A DNA stretch of 64,000 nucleotides from Psychroserpens luteus. GTDB lineage: Bacteria; Bacteroidota; Bacteroidia; Flavobacteriales; Flavobacteriaceae. Location: assembly GCF_015319355.1 (NCBI RefSeq), contig NZ_JADILU010000001.1, forward strand, positions 682,001 through 746,000, read 5' to 3'. The translations under genes were made by a program, and so were the position numbers. Shown here in pieces: positions 9,380 to 18,872 of this stretch; the stretch's first letter is position 1; every line of letters begins with the position of its first letter. Below the pieces are notes generated by a model. The model ran no database searches. It saw only the letters and a list, made by a program, of their open reading frames with translations, and was not told the origin of the DNA.

Positions 9380-10186
9380 TTAAAAATCAACAGTATAAAT
9401 TTTTCCACCTTCATGTTTTGTCTTTTCATCTGTGATTAAAACAGAATTAGAATCAATAAAATTGATACCTTCTTTTTGAGAATCGTGATCAAATTCAATA
9501 GCTTCAACAGATCCACTAAAGAAATTATCAGATTTGAAACCTGTAAGTTTCCATAGTCTGTCATGGTTTAGCAATGCAACTGTTTTACCATCATCACTCA
9601 CATCAGCAGATGTTACTTTTGTGTTTTTTCCTTTTAGTTTTACTTCAGAAATAAACTCAGCAACATGATCTCCAACTGTATTTGGTATTTTGAAAAGTTT
9701 GACTTCTTTGTTGTCTTTGCTAAAAAGATAAAAGTTATCATTTAACAAGAAAAAGGATTCGAAATCTTCAGATTTTATTCCCTTCGGAAGTTTAAAACTT
9801 ATAACCTCTGCAGTTGTAACAGCATTAGCGTTTTCAGGATCAGATACTTTATAGATTGCAAAGTTTTTACGCTTTTTGTTGTTATTGCCAAAATCACCAA
9901 TGTAGATATTTCCGAAGGTATCAGATGTCAAATCTTCCCAGTCAATATTTTGAATATTCTCAATTTCGAGATCTTTACTAATAGTTGCTTTTGTATCTAA
10001 ACCATAGAGATGATTCTTGTTGCCAGCATCCTCTATAATCCACAACATATTAGAATTAGAAGTTTTCTCAATAGCAGATGTTTCTTTTAAACTAGAAGGT
10101 AAATCTGCAACAGGAGTTAGCTTTCTTGAGTCACAAGAGGTAGAAATTAATAATGTAAATAAGAGTAGGTATATATTTAAATTCAT
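9380..10186 (-). CDS. Lipoprotein with probable beta-propeller fold, function unknown
   Basis: This is a 268-residue protein starting with a short hydrophobic signal and a lipobox ending STSC (Cys about 18), so it is predicted to be a lipoprotein. The body has repeated strand-rich segments such as NMLWIIEDAGNKNHLYGLD and NIYIGDFGNNNKKRKNFAIYKV, which resemble SdiA-regulated or phytase-like propeller proteins of Bacteroidota. No catalytic motif is evident. It is a single gene on the minus strand, convergent with the DUF2652 gene. Confidence 0.65.
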   Translation of the reverse strand: MNLNIYLLLFTLLISTSCDSRKLTPVADLPSSLKETSAIEKTSNSNMLWIIEDAGNKNHLYGLDTKATISKDLEIENIQNIDWEDLTSDTFGNIYIGDFGNNNKKRKNFAIYKVSDPENANAVTTAEVISFKLPKGIKSEDFESFFLLNDNFYLFSKDNKEVKLFKIPNTVGDHVAEFISEVKLKGKNTKVTSADVSDDGKTVALLNHDRLWKLTGFKSDNFFSGSVEAIEFDHDSQKEGINFIDSNSVLITDEKTKHEGGKIYTVDF

Positions 10187-10309
10187 GATGTGTGTTTCTA
10201 GAATAAATTAAAGAGTTTTTCTTCGGAATAGAAAATTAAGACTCTTAAAGATTTGATAAAAATCATAATGTTGATATTTCTAGGGTTGAATTTTATACTT
10301 TTATGCCTT

Positions 10310-10996
10310 ATGCAAAAACGACTTAAAATAGGTCATAGAGGCGCAAAAAATCATGTTGCAGAAAATACCATAGAATCCATTGAGAAAGCTTTAGAATTTG
10401 GTGTGGATGGTATTGAGATTGATGTACATAAATGTGCCTCTGGAGAATTGGTGGTGTTTCATGATTTTACTTTAGATAGGATGACTAATGCCTCTGGAGA
10501 AATTGGAAAATATACATTAAAGGAATTGAAATCTTTTAAAATAGAAAACCGTTTTTTAATACCTACGCTTCAAGAAGTTTTAGATGTCATTGATAAAAAA
10601 TGCATGCTAAATATTGAGCTCAAAGGAAAAGACACAGCTGCCGAAACGTGTAAAATCGTGTCACATTACATAGAGAATAAAGGATGGACTAATGATCCTT
10701 TTCTAATCTCTAGTTTTCAAGAAAAACAGCTTGAAGAGGTGTTTAAAATTAATAAAAATTTACGATTAGGTGTATTAACAAAAGCTAATGTTGCAGATGC
10801 TATGGAGTTTGCTAAAACAATAAATGCTTATGCGTTACATCCTAATTATACTTTATTATCTAAGGATAATGTTAAGTTAGCGCAAAAAGAAGGCTATAAA
10901 GTAATGACGTGGACAGTCAATGATGATGAGTCCATAAAACGTATGACATCTTATGGTGTGGATGCAATAATATCTGATAACCCAGATCGATTATGA
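10310..10996 (+). CDS. Glycerophosphodiester phosphodiesterase
   Basis: This is a GDPD-family TIM-barrel enzyme that cleaves deacylated phospholipids to glycerol-3-phosphate and an alcohol. The catalytic start IGHRGAKNHVAENT (His and Arg), GIEIDVH for the metal-binding Glu/Asp, and VVFHDFTLDR for the second His are all visible, with the end motif MTWTVNDD before the last helix. I prefer the ATG at 10310, which begins MQKRLKIGHRG like cytoplasmic homologues. The frame also extends upstream to an ATG at 10268 and a TTG at 10253, which would add a hydrophobic segment. The stop overlaps the start of the next gene by 4 bases. Confidence 0.87.
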   Translation: MQKRLKIGHRGAKNHVAENTIESIEKALEFGVDGIEIDVHKCASGELVVFHDFTLDRMTNASGEIGKYTLKELKSFKIENRFLIPTLQEVLDVIDKKCMLNIELKGKDTAAETCKIVSHYIENKGWTNDPFLISSFQEKQLEEVFKINKNLRLGVLTKANVADAMEFAKTINAYALHPNYTLLSKDNVKLAQKEGYKVMTWTVNDDESIKRMTSYGVDAIISDNPDRL

Positions 10997-12219
10997 AAGA
11001 ATATGATGTAATAATAGTAGGAGGTGGAGCTGCAGGTTTTTTTGCTGCAATTAATGTTGCCGAACAAAACTCAAGCTTGAAAGTGGCCATTTTAGAGCGC
11101 GGAAAAGAAGGTTTGCAAAAGGTGAAAATTTCTGGAGGCGGACGTTGTAATGTCACACATGCAGAATTTATTCCTTCGGAATTGGTGCTCAACTATCCAA
11201 GAGGTGAAAAAGAATTACTAGGACCTTTTCATCAGTTTATGACAGGTGATACCATCCAATGGTTTGAAGATAGAGGTGTTGAGTTAAAAATTGAAGATGA
11301 TGGAAGAATGTTTCCCATCACAGATAGCTCGCAAACGATAATTGATTGTTTTCTCAAGGAAGCTCAAAAACATAATGTAGATATTTTGTATAATCATGCT
11401 TTAAAATCTGTAAAACACTTAGAAACGAATTGGGTATTAGAAACGTCACAAGGCGATTTTTCTACAAATAAACTAATGATGGCAACTGGAAGTAATCCTA
11501 AAATATGGAAACTTTTGGAAGATTTAGGTCATACCATTTCTCAACCTGTACCATCCTTATTTACGTTTGATATTAAAGACGAACGTATTAAAGATATTCC
11601 TGGTGTAGTAGCTTTAGATGTTGAGGTTAAAGTGGTGGATTCAAATTTGTGGAGTGAAGGTCCTTTATTAATCACTCATGTTGGGATGAGTGCGCCATCC
11701 ATATTAAAATTATCTGCTTTTGGAGCTATAGAATTGGCTAAACGCAACTATGATTTTGAAATTGAAGTGAATTTTATAAAACAATCTTTTGAGGATTGTA
11801 TTGAGCAATTAAAAAATTTAAAACAAGATTTAGCTAAGAAAACAGTGCTTAAATCTGCTCAATTTGAATTGCCAAAACGACTATGGCAAAAACTAGTTTT
11901 AGCAGCACAAATGACTAGTGAAACACGTTGGGCAGATCTTAGTAAAATGCAATTAGAAGAACTAGCCTCTCAGCTTACACAAGCCATATTTCATGTCACA
12001 GGAAAAAGTACATTTAAAGAGGAATTTGTCACAGCAGGAGGTCTTAATTTAAAAGAAGTTAATTTTAAAACTTTTGAAAGTAAGCTCCATGAAAATTTAT
12101 TTTTTGCTGGAGAAATTTTAAATATTGATGCAATAACTGGTGGGTTTAATTTTCAGAATGCATGGTCTGGTGCTTATATCGCAGCATTAGAAATGTCTAA
12201 TGAGAATGGGCAACATTAG
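10993..12219 (+). CDS. NAD(P)/FAD-dependent oxidoreductase of the HI0933/BaiN (YhiN) family
   Basis: This is a 408-residue flavoprotein. An N-terminal Rossmann motif VIIVGGGAAGFFAA, the family motif KISGGGRCNVTH near residue 50, and the closing GEILNIDAITGGFNFQNAWSG segment define the HI0933-like family. These enzymes are mostly of unknown substrate; BaiN relatives act on bile-acid intermediates in gut species, which should not be transferred here. The start overlaps the phosphodiesterase stop (ATGA). The 3' end overlaps the convergent kinase gene by 23 bases. Confidence 0.87.
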   Translation: MKEYDVIIVGGGAAGFFAAINVAEQNSSLKVAILERGKEGLQKVKISGGGRCNVTHAEFIPSELVLNYPRGEKELLGPFHQFMTGDTIQWFEDRGVELKIEDDGRMFPITDSSQTIIDCFLKEAQKHNVDILYNHALKSVKHLETNWVLETSQGDFSTNKLMMATGSNPKIWKLLEDLGHTISQPVPSLFTFDIKDERIKDIPGVVALDVEVKVVDSNLWSEGPLLITHVGMSAPSILKLSAFGAIELAKRNYDFEIEVNFIKQSFEDCIEQLKNLKQDLAKKTVLKSAQFELPKRLWQKLVLAAQMTSETRWADLSKMQLEELASQLTQAIFHVTGKSTFKEEFVTAGGLNLKEVNFKTFESKLHENLFFAGEILNIDAITGGFNFQNAWSGAYIAALEMSNENGQH

Positions 12220-14449
12220 AATAAGACAAAATCGTATCTTTGAATTCTTCAAAATTATAAGGTTTGGTAATAACCTGATTTATGCCTACTTGATGCGCTT
12301 TTTCTTCAATTTCAGAAGAATTTAAAGCGGTCAATGCTAAAATAGGAATGTTAGGATTAAACATTCTGATATGCTTAGTAACCTCAAAACCATCCATGTC
12401 TGGCATATTTATATCCATTAAGATGAGATCAAAATTCTTTTCTTTTACAATAGAAATACTTTGACGACCATTAGATATGGTTTCACAAGTATGACCTTTA
12501 ATTTTTTCAATGTTCTTTTTGGTAACAAGTAAGTTGATTTTATTATCATCAACAATAAGAATATGCGTTTCTGTGTTTTCTTGAGATATTTGAGTTTGAG
12601 AATCCTCAGGTCGTTTATTCACGATTTTAAAAGTAGCATCAAAAAAGAAGGTTGACCCTACACCTTTAGTTGAAGTGAAATCTATATCTGTATTATGACT
12701 TTTTAATAATGTTTTAACGATATAAAGACCTAATCCAGAACCACGACTATTTTGGTCTAAAAATGTTTTGTTTTCAAATGCATTAAAAACTATCGAACGA
12801 TGTGACTCCTCAATACCAATTCCTGTATCTTTAATTTCAAATAAAAGAGTGACGTCGTCTTTTGTTCTAGTTTTTTCTTTTACACTAATAGTAACGTGGC
12901 CTTTTTTGGTGTAACGTATACCATTGTAAGCAAGATTAATTAATATTTGACTAAAGGCTACTTTATCAATTAAAATATACTCGTCCTCTTTAGAATCTTG
13001 TATTTCTGTATAGAATTTTAGTCCTTTATTTTTTGCTGCTATTTCTACGCTACTGGTTACATTTTTAATTAGATTATTCATCTTATCAGGCTTTAAGCGG
13101 AGATTTTTATCTTCAAATCTTAGTTTGGTTGCTTGTAAAACATTGTCAATAAGAATAGAGATGTAATTACTTGAAGAAATTAATGAGTTTAAATAGGATC
13201 GCTTTTTCTCAGTATCTTCTTCTTGTTTTATAAGTGTTGCTAAACCGCTAATTCCATAGATTGGAGTTCTAAGTTCGTGACTTAAGACTGAAAAGAATTG
13301 TAACCGCTCTTTGTCAATTTCAAGAAGCTTATTGTTAGTGTTTTTTAATTCACTATTAATTTTAGTAATATTTTTTCTAGCCTTGAAATAGAAATAGAAA
13401 ATAAGAAGTGATAATAATAAAATGAAACTTACTATAATAGTAGATATCAGCAATATCTTAGATTTTTGCGCTTGATTTTTACGCGTTTTTTCTGTGAGTT
13501 GTAATTGCTGTTCTGTGTTGATTATCTTGTAAATAAGTTCACCATTTTTTTTATTTCTGTTTTCGTGAGTTTTAAGAGCTTCGTATTTGTAAGTGTCAGA
13601 TTTTAATAAATAATTGACAGCAGAATCTAAGTTTTTTTCAATGTTTTGAAAGTAAAGGAACTTATAATAATTAAATGATGCCAGTTTTCGAGATTTATCA
13701 TTCTCTTTAGATAAAGCCTTTTCGAGATCACTTTCATCTATTGTAAAAAAAAGGTCATAACCCTTTTTTTTAAAATTATTTAATCTCATTATTGCTATAG
13801 CATTGTGATATTTGTAATAGGTTTTTAATTGATCTTTATTAATTGAAAAACTATAATTTTTTGAAAAATTTAGTGTATTAAAGTTTGTGGTATCTAATTT
13901 TGAAATGGCATAATTGGTTGTGTATAAAAGGCTGTCATTTTCAAAATTATAATATTGTTTTTTAATTTTGTTTTCAAGATTTACAAATTGAAGTTCACTA
14001 TTAAGTTTTGTTGAATGCGCTTGTGCAATTGGATAAATACTATCAAATTTTTTATAGTATTTACCGTTAGCATATACTGTTGTGAGACTAGCTAAAACAA
14101 GATCCTTTCCTTTGTTTGATTGTAAAGAATCAAAAATTGACAAAGCTCTATAATAATAATCCTCAGCATTTTTGTAATTTCCCATTTCGGCTAAAACATT
14201 ACCTAGGTTGTAGTAGGTTTTAGCTTCAGAATCTTTGAGGTTATTGTTTTTAGCAAATGATAATGATTCGTTTAAAAGAATTGTAGCTTCATAAAGACTA
14301 TCATTTTTAATAAGTCTGTCTAAGTGCTGGCTACTAAATGTGCAAATTGATTGTTCTTCTTTGTTTTCCGCTTGAGAAAAAGTATAAAAATTTGTAAATA
14401 GGAAAAATAAAAAAAAGACTGTTGAGTGTTTTCTTTCAGAAATTCGCAT
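12197..14449 (-). CDS. Hybrid sensor histidine kinase/response regulator with periplasmic TPR domain
   Basis: This 750-residue signalling protein has a signal peptide (cleavage near FSQAEN), then TPR-like repeats (for example AKTYYNLGNVLAEMGNYKNA) to about residue 310. One membrane segment lies near 335-355, followed by a HisKA domain (phospho-acceptor His in SVLSHELRTP), a HATPase domain with N box, DTGIGI and GSGLGL motifs, and a C-terminal receiver domain with phospho-acceptor Asp in LILMDINMPDMDG. It ends without a DNA-binding domain, so output must pass by phosphorelay or protein contact. No separate partner regulator is adjacent. Confidence 0.92.
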   Translation of the reverse strand: MRISERKHSTVFFLFFLFTNFYTFSQAENKEEQSICTFSSQHLDRLIKNDSLYEATILLNESLSFAKNNNLKDSEAKTYYNLGNVLAEMGNYKNAEDYYYRALSIFDSLQSNKGKDLVLASLTTVYANGKYYKKFDSIYPIAQAHSTKLNSELQFVNLENKIKKQYYNFENDSLLYTTNYAISKLDTTNFNTLNFSKNYSFSINKDQLKTYYKYHNAIAIMRLNNFKKKGYDLFFTIDESDLEKALSKENDKSRKLASFNYYKFLYFQNIEKNLDSAVNYLLKSDTYKYEALKTHENRNKKNGELIYKIINTEQQLQLTEKTRKNQAQKSKILLISTIIVSFILLLSLLIFYFYFKARKNITKINSELKNTNNKLLEIDKERLQFFSVLSHELRTPIYGISGLATLIKQEEDTEKKRSYLNSLISSSNYISILIDNVLQATKLRFEDKNLRLKPDKMNNLIKNVTSSVEIAAKNKGLKFYTEIQDSKEDEYILIDKVAFSQILINLAYNGIRYTKKGHVTISVKEKTRTKDDVTLLFEIKDTGIGIEESHRSIVFNAFENKTFLDQNSRGSGLGLYIVKTLLKSHNTDIDFTSTKGVGSTFFFDATFKIVNKRPEDSQTQISQENTETHILIVDDNKINLLVTKKNIEKIKGHTCETISNGRQSISIVKEKNFDLILMDINMPDMDGFEVTKHIRMFNPNIPILALTALNSSEIEEKAHQVGINQVITKPYNFEEFKDTILSYSNVAHSH

Positions 14450-14481
14450 TATTTGTAGGTATTCAGGGATTTAGGAAGGGG

Positions 14482-14489
14482 CAAAATTA
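14482..14489 (-). promoter_or_regulatory. Candidate -7 element for the hybrid kinase gene
   Basis: Read on the minus strand this is TAATTTTG, a match to the Bacteroidota TAnnTTTG -7 element, about 33 bases upstream of the kinase ATG. I see no clear TTTG -33 element at the proper distance, so it is only a moderate candidate. Confidence 0.35.
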
Positions 14490-14544
14490 CGATTTTTTTT
14501 AAAATCTTAGCATTTTAGTTTTCATAACGTGATAAATAGTGCCT

Positions 14545-14579
14545 TTTGTGATTAAGCCATGTGAATATTCTTACTTTTA
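14545..14579 (+). promoter_or_regulatory. Candidate promoter for the DUF1697 gene
   Basis: TTTG at 14545-14548 and TACTTTTA at 14572-14579 are separated by 23 bases. The -7 element differs from TAnnTTTG only at its last base. The start codon is 22 bases downstream. Confidence 0.4.
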
Positions 14580-14601
14580 AATTTATAAAGACTTACAAAA
14601 G

Positions 14602-15129
14602 ATGATTAATTTTATTATACTTCTTAGAGGAATTAATGTTGGTGGACACAAAAAAGTGCCAATGGCAGAATTGCGTGATTTACTCGCTAAAACAGGTTTT
14701 GAAGCTATAAAAACTTACATTCAAAGTGGTAATGTTATTCTTCAATCTAAAGAAGATAAAAATGAAATAGAATCTAAAGTTAAAGCAGCAATACAGTCAC
14801 ATTTTGGATTTGATGTTCCGGTTATTGCTAAATCTAGAACTGAATTAAAGCGAATTTTTGATGCTTGTCCGTTTTCCGAAGAAAAAAAAGCAAACAGCTA
14901 TTTTGTAATGCTGAGTGATATTCCTGAGGTAGAACTTATTGATGAGGTTAAGACAATAACTTATGATAATGAAGAATTTCAAATAGTCAACGACTGCATT
15001 TATTTTTACTCTTCTATTGGTTGCGGAAATTCTAAATTTAATACGAATGTATTTGAAAAAAAGCTAAATGTAAATGCGACGTCTAGAAATTATAAAACAA
15101 TGGTAAAGCTCTTAAAATTAACTTCATAG
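14602..15129 (+). CDS. DUF1697 domain-containing protein
   Basis: This is a 175-residue cytoplasmic protein with the DUF1697 beginning FIILLRGINVGGHKKVPMAE, followed by TYIQSGNVILQS near residue 40. Family members are common in bacteria and have no proven function. The gene stands alone between the divergent kinase gene and the surface-protein gene. Confidence 0.88.
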   Translation: MINFIILLRGINVGGHKKVPMAELRDLLAKTGFEAIKTYIQSGNVILQSKEDKNEIESKVKAAIQSHFGFDVPVIAKSRTELKRIFDACPFSEEKKANSYFVMLSDIPEVELIDEVKTITYDNEEFQIVNDCIYFYSSIGCGNSKFNTNVFEKKLNVNATSRNYKTMVKLLKLTS

Positions 15130-15205
15130 ATGAAAATTTGATTTCAACGAATAATTTACATGCTTTCTTAAGCATTACCTATATTTATTAAAAATAAAGT
15201 GAATT

Positions 15206-16708
15206 ATGAAGATAAAATACAATTGGTTACTAAAAAGAATAACATTATTTACGTTATTTACATTAATAAGTTTGACTATTAATGCACAAGTTGGAGTAGG
15301 TACTACAACACCAGATGCACAGTTAGATATTGTTACTCTAGCAGCAACAGGAAATGCATTACAGGTTAATGACGATAATACATCAAATGCAAGTTCTTCG
15401 GCTTGGTTACTAAATTCTGGATTAGGGTTTGGCATCAACTTAAACACATTAAATGCAGCTAATAATGCTGCTAGTTTAAGAGTTTTGCAATTTGGAACTG
15501 GTGTATTAGCTCGAGGAATTGAAATTGATATGCAACCAGGAACAATTTCTGAAGGATTATCAATATTCAACAGTGGTAGTGGTTTTGGTATTTATAACCT
15601 AGTTGGTGGCGCATCTGTAGTTGGTATGTATAGTGATTTAAGTGACCATGGCGGTTTTGGCGAGTATATTGATTTAGACGTTAATGATGGGACGGGAGTT
15701 CTAGTCAATGCTGTAGATAATATAGGAGCACCAACAACTGGTGGAGATGTTTTTGCCTTTAATGGTACTGTGTATACAAGTACACCTACAGGTGCTTTTG
15801 TTAATGGTGCTGTTTTGTCAGGTCAACAATTGGGTACTGGACATGGAATAATTATAAATCACTCAGGTACAGCAGGTAGAAATGCAGAGTTTAATATAAA
15901 TAATGCAGCCAATACAGATCCAGCAATCTTTTCTGTACATCTAGGACAAGGTTCAGCAATTCAAGCTCAAAATCAAAGTAATTTAATTACAGGTACTATT
16001 ACTGTTGCAGATTTTGCTTATACCGGAACAGATATTGCTGATCATGTTGGTGCTTCTGGGTATTCTCAACCTACAGTGGGTTGGGGAATAGGAGTTTTAG
16101 GTGAAGGTGGTTGGTATGGTGTTGTTTCTCAGGGTGATTTTACCGCTACAGGGACTAAAGCATTTACTATAGATCATCCAGAAGATCCAGAAAATAAAAT
16201 TTTAAAACACTTTTCAATAGAGTCTAATGAGGTTTTAAATATGTATAGAGGTGTTGAAACTTTTGATGCCAATGGTAAAGCTGTTGTGAGTTTACCAGAT
16301 TATTATGATAGTATAAATAAAAATCCATCCTATCAATTAACACCAATAGGTGCTGCGATGCCAAACCTTTATGTAGAGTCTGAAATTGGTAATGGTCAGT
16401 TTGTGATTGCAGGAGGTGTGCCAAACAAAAAAGTGTCATGGCAAATTACAGCAGAACGTAATGATCCATACTTGCAACAAAATCCTGAAAAAAGAGAGGA
16501 TGTGGTTACTAAAGAAGGAGAAAGAAATGGTAAATACCTTAATCCAGAACTGTATAATCAGCCTAAAGAAAAAGGAATGTTTTACAATGCTAATAATAGA
16601 AATCAAAAAGCAAGCAAAATTAAAACCTCTACGGTTAAGCAATTAGAGAATATAGAAGTGGTTCCTTCAGAAACAATTGAAGAGGAAACTGTTAAGAGTA
16701 AAATCTAA
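15206..16708 (+). CDS. Secreted surface protein of unknown function
   Basis: This is a 500-residue secreted protein. A signal peptide of about 28 residues ends LTINAQ, followed at once by VGVGTTTPDAQLDI, a beginning that recurs in flavobacterial surface and tail-fibre-like proteins. The middle is Gly/Ala/Asn/Thr-rich and low in charge, consistent with repeated beta structure. The last 110 residues become charged, with many Lys, Glu and Asn. I see no type IX sorting domain at the end. Function cannot be named. Confidence 0.62.
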   Translation: MKIKYNWLLKRITLFTLFTLISLTINAQVGVGTTTPDAQLDIVTLAATGNALQVNDDNTSNASSSAWLLNSGLGFGINLNTLNAANNAASLRVLQFGTGVLARGIEIDMQPGTISEGLSIFNSGSGFGIYNLVGGASVVGMYSDLSDHGGFGEYIDLDVNDGTGVLVNAVDNIGAPTTGGDVFAFNGTVYTSTPTGAFVNGAVLSGQQLGTGHGIIINHSGTAGRNAEFNINNAANTDPAIFSVHLGQGSAIQAQNQSNLITGTITVADFAYTGTDIADHVGASGYSQPTVGWGIGVLGEGGWYGVVSQGDFTATGTKAFTIDHPEDPENKILKHFSIESNEVLNMYRGVETFDANGKAVVSLPDYYDSINKNPSYQLTPIGAAMPNLYVESEIGNGQFVIAGGVPNKKVSWQITAERNDPYLQQNPEKREDVVTKEGERNGKYLNPELYNQPKEKGMFYNANNRNQKASKIKTSTVKQLENIEVVPSETIEEETVKSKI

Positions 16709-16724
16709 TAATTGTTGACATTTA

Positions 16725-16760
16725 TTTGTCTTTACATATGGCTCTAAAGACTTATATTTG
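16725..16760 (+). promoter_or_regulatory. Candidate promoter of the mevalonate genes
   Basis: TATATTTG at 16753-16760 is a perfect TAnnTTTG -7 element. TTTG at 16725-16728 is 24 bases upstream, one base beyond the usual 17-23 spacing. The predicted start of transcription, near 16767, is only a few bases before the TTG start codon at 16774, which supports that short-leader start. Confidence 0.5.
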
Positions 16761-16773
16761 AAAAAAAATTATA

Positions 16774-17850
16774 TTGGATTTTAAATTTAAGTCAAGCACA
16801 AAAAAAATAAATGAGGGTAATGTTACTTGGTCTTCTCCAAGTAATATTGCTCTTGTTAAATATTGGGGAAAAAAGGAACACCAAATTCCTGAAAACCCAT
16901 CCATAAGTTTTACTTTAAATAATTGTAAAACAACAACAACACTCAGCTATTCTAAAAAAGAAAACACAAATAATTTTTCGTTTGATGTATTTTTAGATGG
17001 AGATAAAAAAGAAGATTTTAAACCCAAAATAGAAACGTTTTTTAAACGTATTGAAGCGTATTTGCCATTTTTAAGAGACTATCATTTCAAGATTGAGACT
17101 TCAAACACGTTTCCGCATAGTTCTGGTATTGCATCGTCTGCTTCTGGTATGAGTGCTTTAGCATTGTGTTTAATGAGTATTGAGAAAGCGCTTTCCGAAG
17201 ATATTTCAGAAGCATACTTTAACCAAAAAGCATCCTTCTTAGCACGCTTAGGTTCAGGAAGTGCTTGTAGAAGTATTGAAGGAGATTTAGTTGTTTGGGG
17301 AACTCATAAAGAAATTAATGGTAGTTCTGATCTCTTCGGAATTAAATATCCACATGACGTTCATGAAAATTTCAAGAATTATCAAGACACAATTTTACTA
17401 GTAGATAAGGGCGAAAAACAAGTAAGTAGTACTGTTGGTCATGATTTAATGTATAATCATCCTTTTGCAGAGAGACGTTTTGAGCAAGCTCATGAGAATA
17501 TGTCTAAACTCATTTCAATTTTTAAAACAGGAGATTTAAATGCGTTTATCAAAATTGTTGAAAGTGAAGCATTGACGCTCCATGCAATGATGATGACAAG
17601 CATGCCTTACTTTATTTTAATGAAACCAAATACATTAGAAATTATCAATAAAATTTGGGCTTATAGAAATGAAACCAATTCTAAAATCTGTTTTACTTTA
17701 GATGCAGGTGCTAATGTTCATGTTTTATATCCTGAAAATGAAAAAGAGAATGTTATGGAATTCATTAAAGATGAATTGATTGTCTATTGCCAAAACGAAC
17801 ATTATATTAGCGACCAAATTGGCTTTGGCGCAAACCAAATACAATTATAA
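16774..17850 (+). CDS. mvaD: Diphosphomevalonate decarboxylase
   Basis: This GHMP-family enzyme converts diphosphomevalonate to isopentenyl diphosphate, using ATP and releasing CO2. Visible motifs are SPSNIALVKYWGK near residue 20, the phosphate-binding PHSSGIASSASGMSALAL near 111, and RLGSGSACRSIEGDLVVWG with the catalytic region. The length of 358 is slightly above usual. The start appears to be TTG: no ATG lies between the predicted transcription start and the conserved N-terminus. The mevalonate kinase-like gene follows after 34 bases. Confidence 0.92.
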   Translation: MDFKFKSSTKKINEGNVTWSSPSNIALVKYWGKKEHQIPENPSISFTLNNCKTTTTLSYSKKENTNNFSFDVFLDGDKKEDFKPKIETFFKRIEAYLPFLRDYHFKIETSNTFPHSSGIASSASGMSALALCLMSIEKALSEDISEAYFNQKASFLARLGSGSACRSIEGDLVVWGTHKEINGSSDLFGIKYPHDVHENFKNYQDTILLVDKGEKQVSSTVGHDLMYNHPFAERRFEQAHENMSKLISIFKTGDLNAFIKIVESEALTLHAMMMTSMPYFILMKPNTLEIINKIWAYRNETNSKICFTLDAGANVHVLYPENEKENVMEFIKDELIVYCQNEHYISDQIGFGANQIQL

Positions 17851-17884
17851 TACGTATATTTGTTAAAGGAATTGCCCAAAACAT

Positions 17885-18814
17885 ATGAAAGGACCACTAT
17901 TTTACTCTAAAATCTTACTCTTTGGTGAATACGGAATCATAAAAGATTCTAAAGGTTTATCTATCCCTTATAACTTTTACAATGGTGCTTTAAAGACTGA
18001 TGAAAATCCGTCTCAAGAGGCTATAAAATCTAATGAAAGTTTAAGTCGATTTGTATCTTACTTAAGAGATATTGATGCAGAATTGGTGACTTTTGATATT
18101 GAGACTTTAGCGAGTGATGTAAAAGCAGGTATGTATTTTGATTCTTCAATTCCGCAAGGTTATGGTGTTGGGAGTAGTGGTGCTTTAGTAGCAGCTATTT
18201 ACGATAAATATGCTCATGATAAAATTACAGTTTTAGAGAATTTAACGAGAGAAAAATTATTAAAACTGAAAGTTGTTTTTTCTGAAATGGAATCATTTTT
18301 CCACGGAAAATCGTCTGGACTAGACCCATTGAATAGCTATTTAAGCATTCCAATTTTAATCAATTCTCAAGATAATATAGAAGCCACGGGAATTCCTGCC
18401 CAACAAACAGATGGTAAAGGTGCTGTGTTTTTATTAGATTCTGGTATTATTGGAGAAACTGCTCCAATGGTTCGTATTTTTATGGAAAACATGAAGCAAG
18501 AAGGGTTTAGAAGCATGCTTAAAGACCAATTTATCAAGCATACAGACGCTTGCGTAGATGATTTCTTAAAAGGTGATGTAAAATCATTATTCAAAAACAC
18601 AAAGCAATTATCTAAAGTCGTATTAAATCACTTTAAACCTATGATTCCACAGCAGTTTCATGAGCTATGGAAAAAAGGAATCGAAACCAATGAGTATTAT
18701 CTTAAGCTCTGTGGTTCTGGTGGAGGAGGTTATATCTTAGGTTTTACAGAAGATATTGATACTGCAAAACAATCTCTTAAAGATTATAAATTAGAAGTGG
18801 TTTATAACTTCTAA
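17885..18814 (+). CDS. Mevalonate kinase-like GHMP kinase
   Basis: This is a 309-residue GHMP kinase. The N-terminus KILLFGEYGIIKDSKGLSIP fits the mevalonate kinase substrate region, PQGYGVGSSGALVAAIY near 98 is the ATP loop, KSSGLDPLNSYLS near 142 carries the catalytic Asp region, and CGSGGGGYILGF near 277 is motif 3. It phosphorylates mevalonate, or possibly another pathway intermediate. Its position directly after mvaD makes the isoprenoid pathway almost certain. Phosphomevalonate kinase is not in the window. Confidence 0.86.
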   Translation: MKGPLFYSKILLFGEYGIIKDSKGLSIPYNFYNGALKTDENPSQEAIKSNESLSRFVSYLRDIDAELVTFDIETLASDVKAGMYFDSSIPQGYGVGSSGALVAAIYDKYAHDKITVLENLTREKLLKLKVVFSEMESFFHGKSSGLDPLNSYLSIPILINSQDNIEATGIPAQQTDGKGAVFLLDSGIIGETAPMVRIFMENMKQEGFRSMLKDQFIKHTDACVDDFLKGDVKSLFKNTKQLSKVVLNHFKPMIPQQFHELWKKGIETNEYYLKLCGSGGGGYILGFTEDIDTAKQSLKDYKLEVVYNF

Positions 18815-18872
18815 AGCTTCTAAAAGAATTCTATTTAAATGAATTGTCAAATACTAAAATTTACAGACTAGT

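Noticed and set aside
16407-16646. Overlapping frames on both strands within the end of the secreted surface protein
   Set aside because: They lie wholly inside a longer gene in another phase and have no family features; they are shadows of Lys/Asn-rich sequence.
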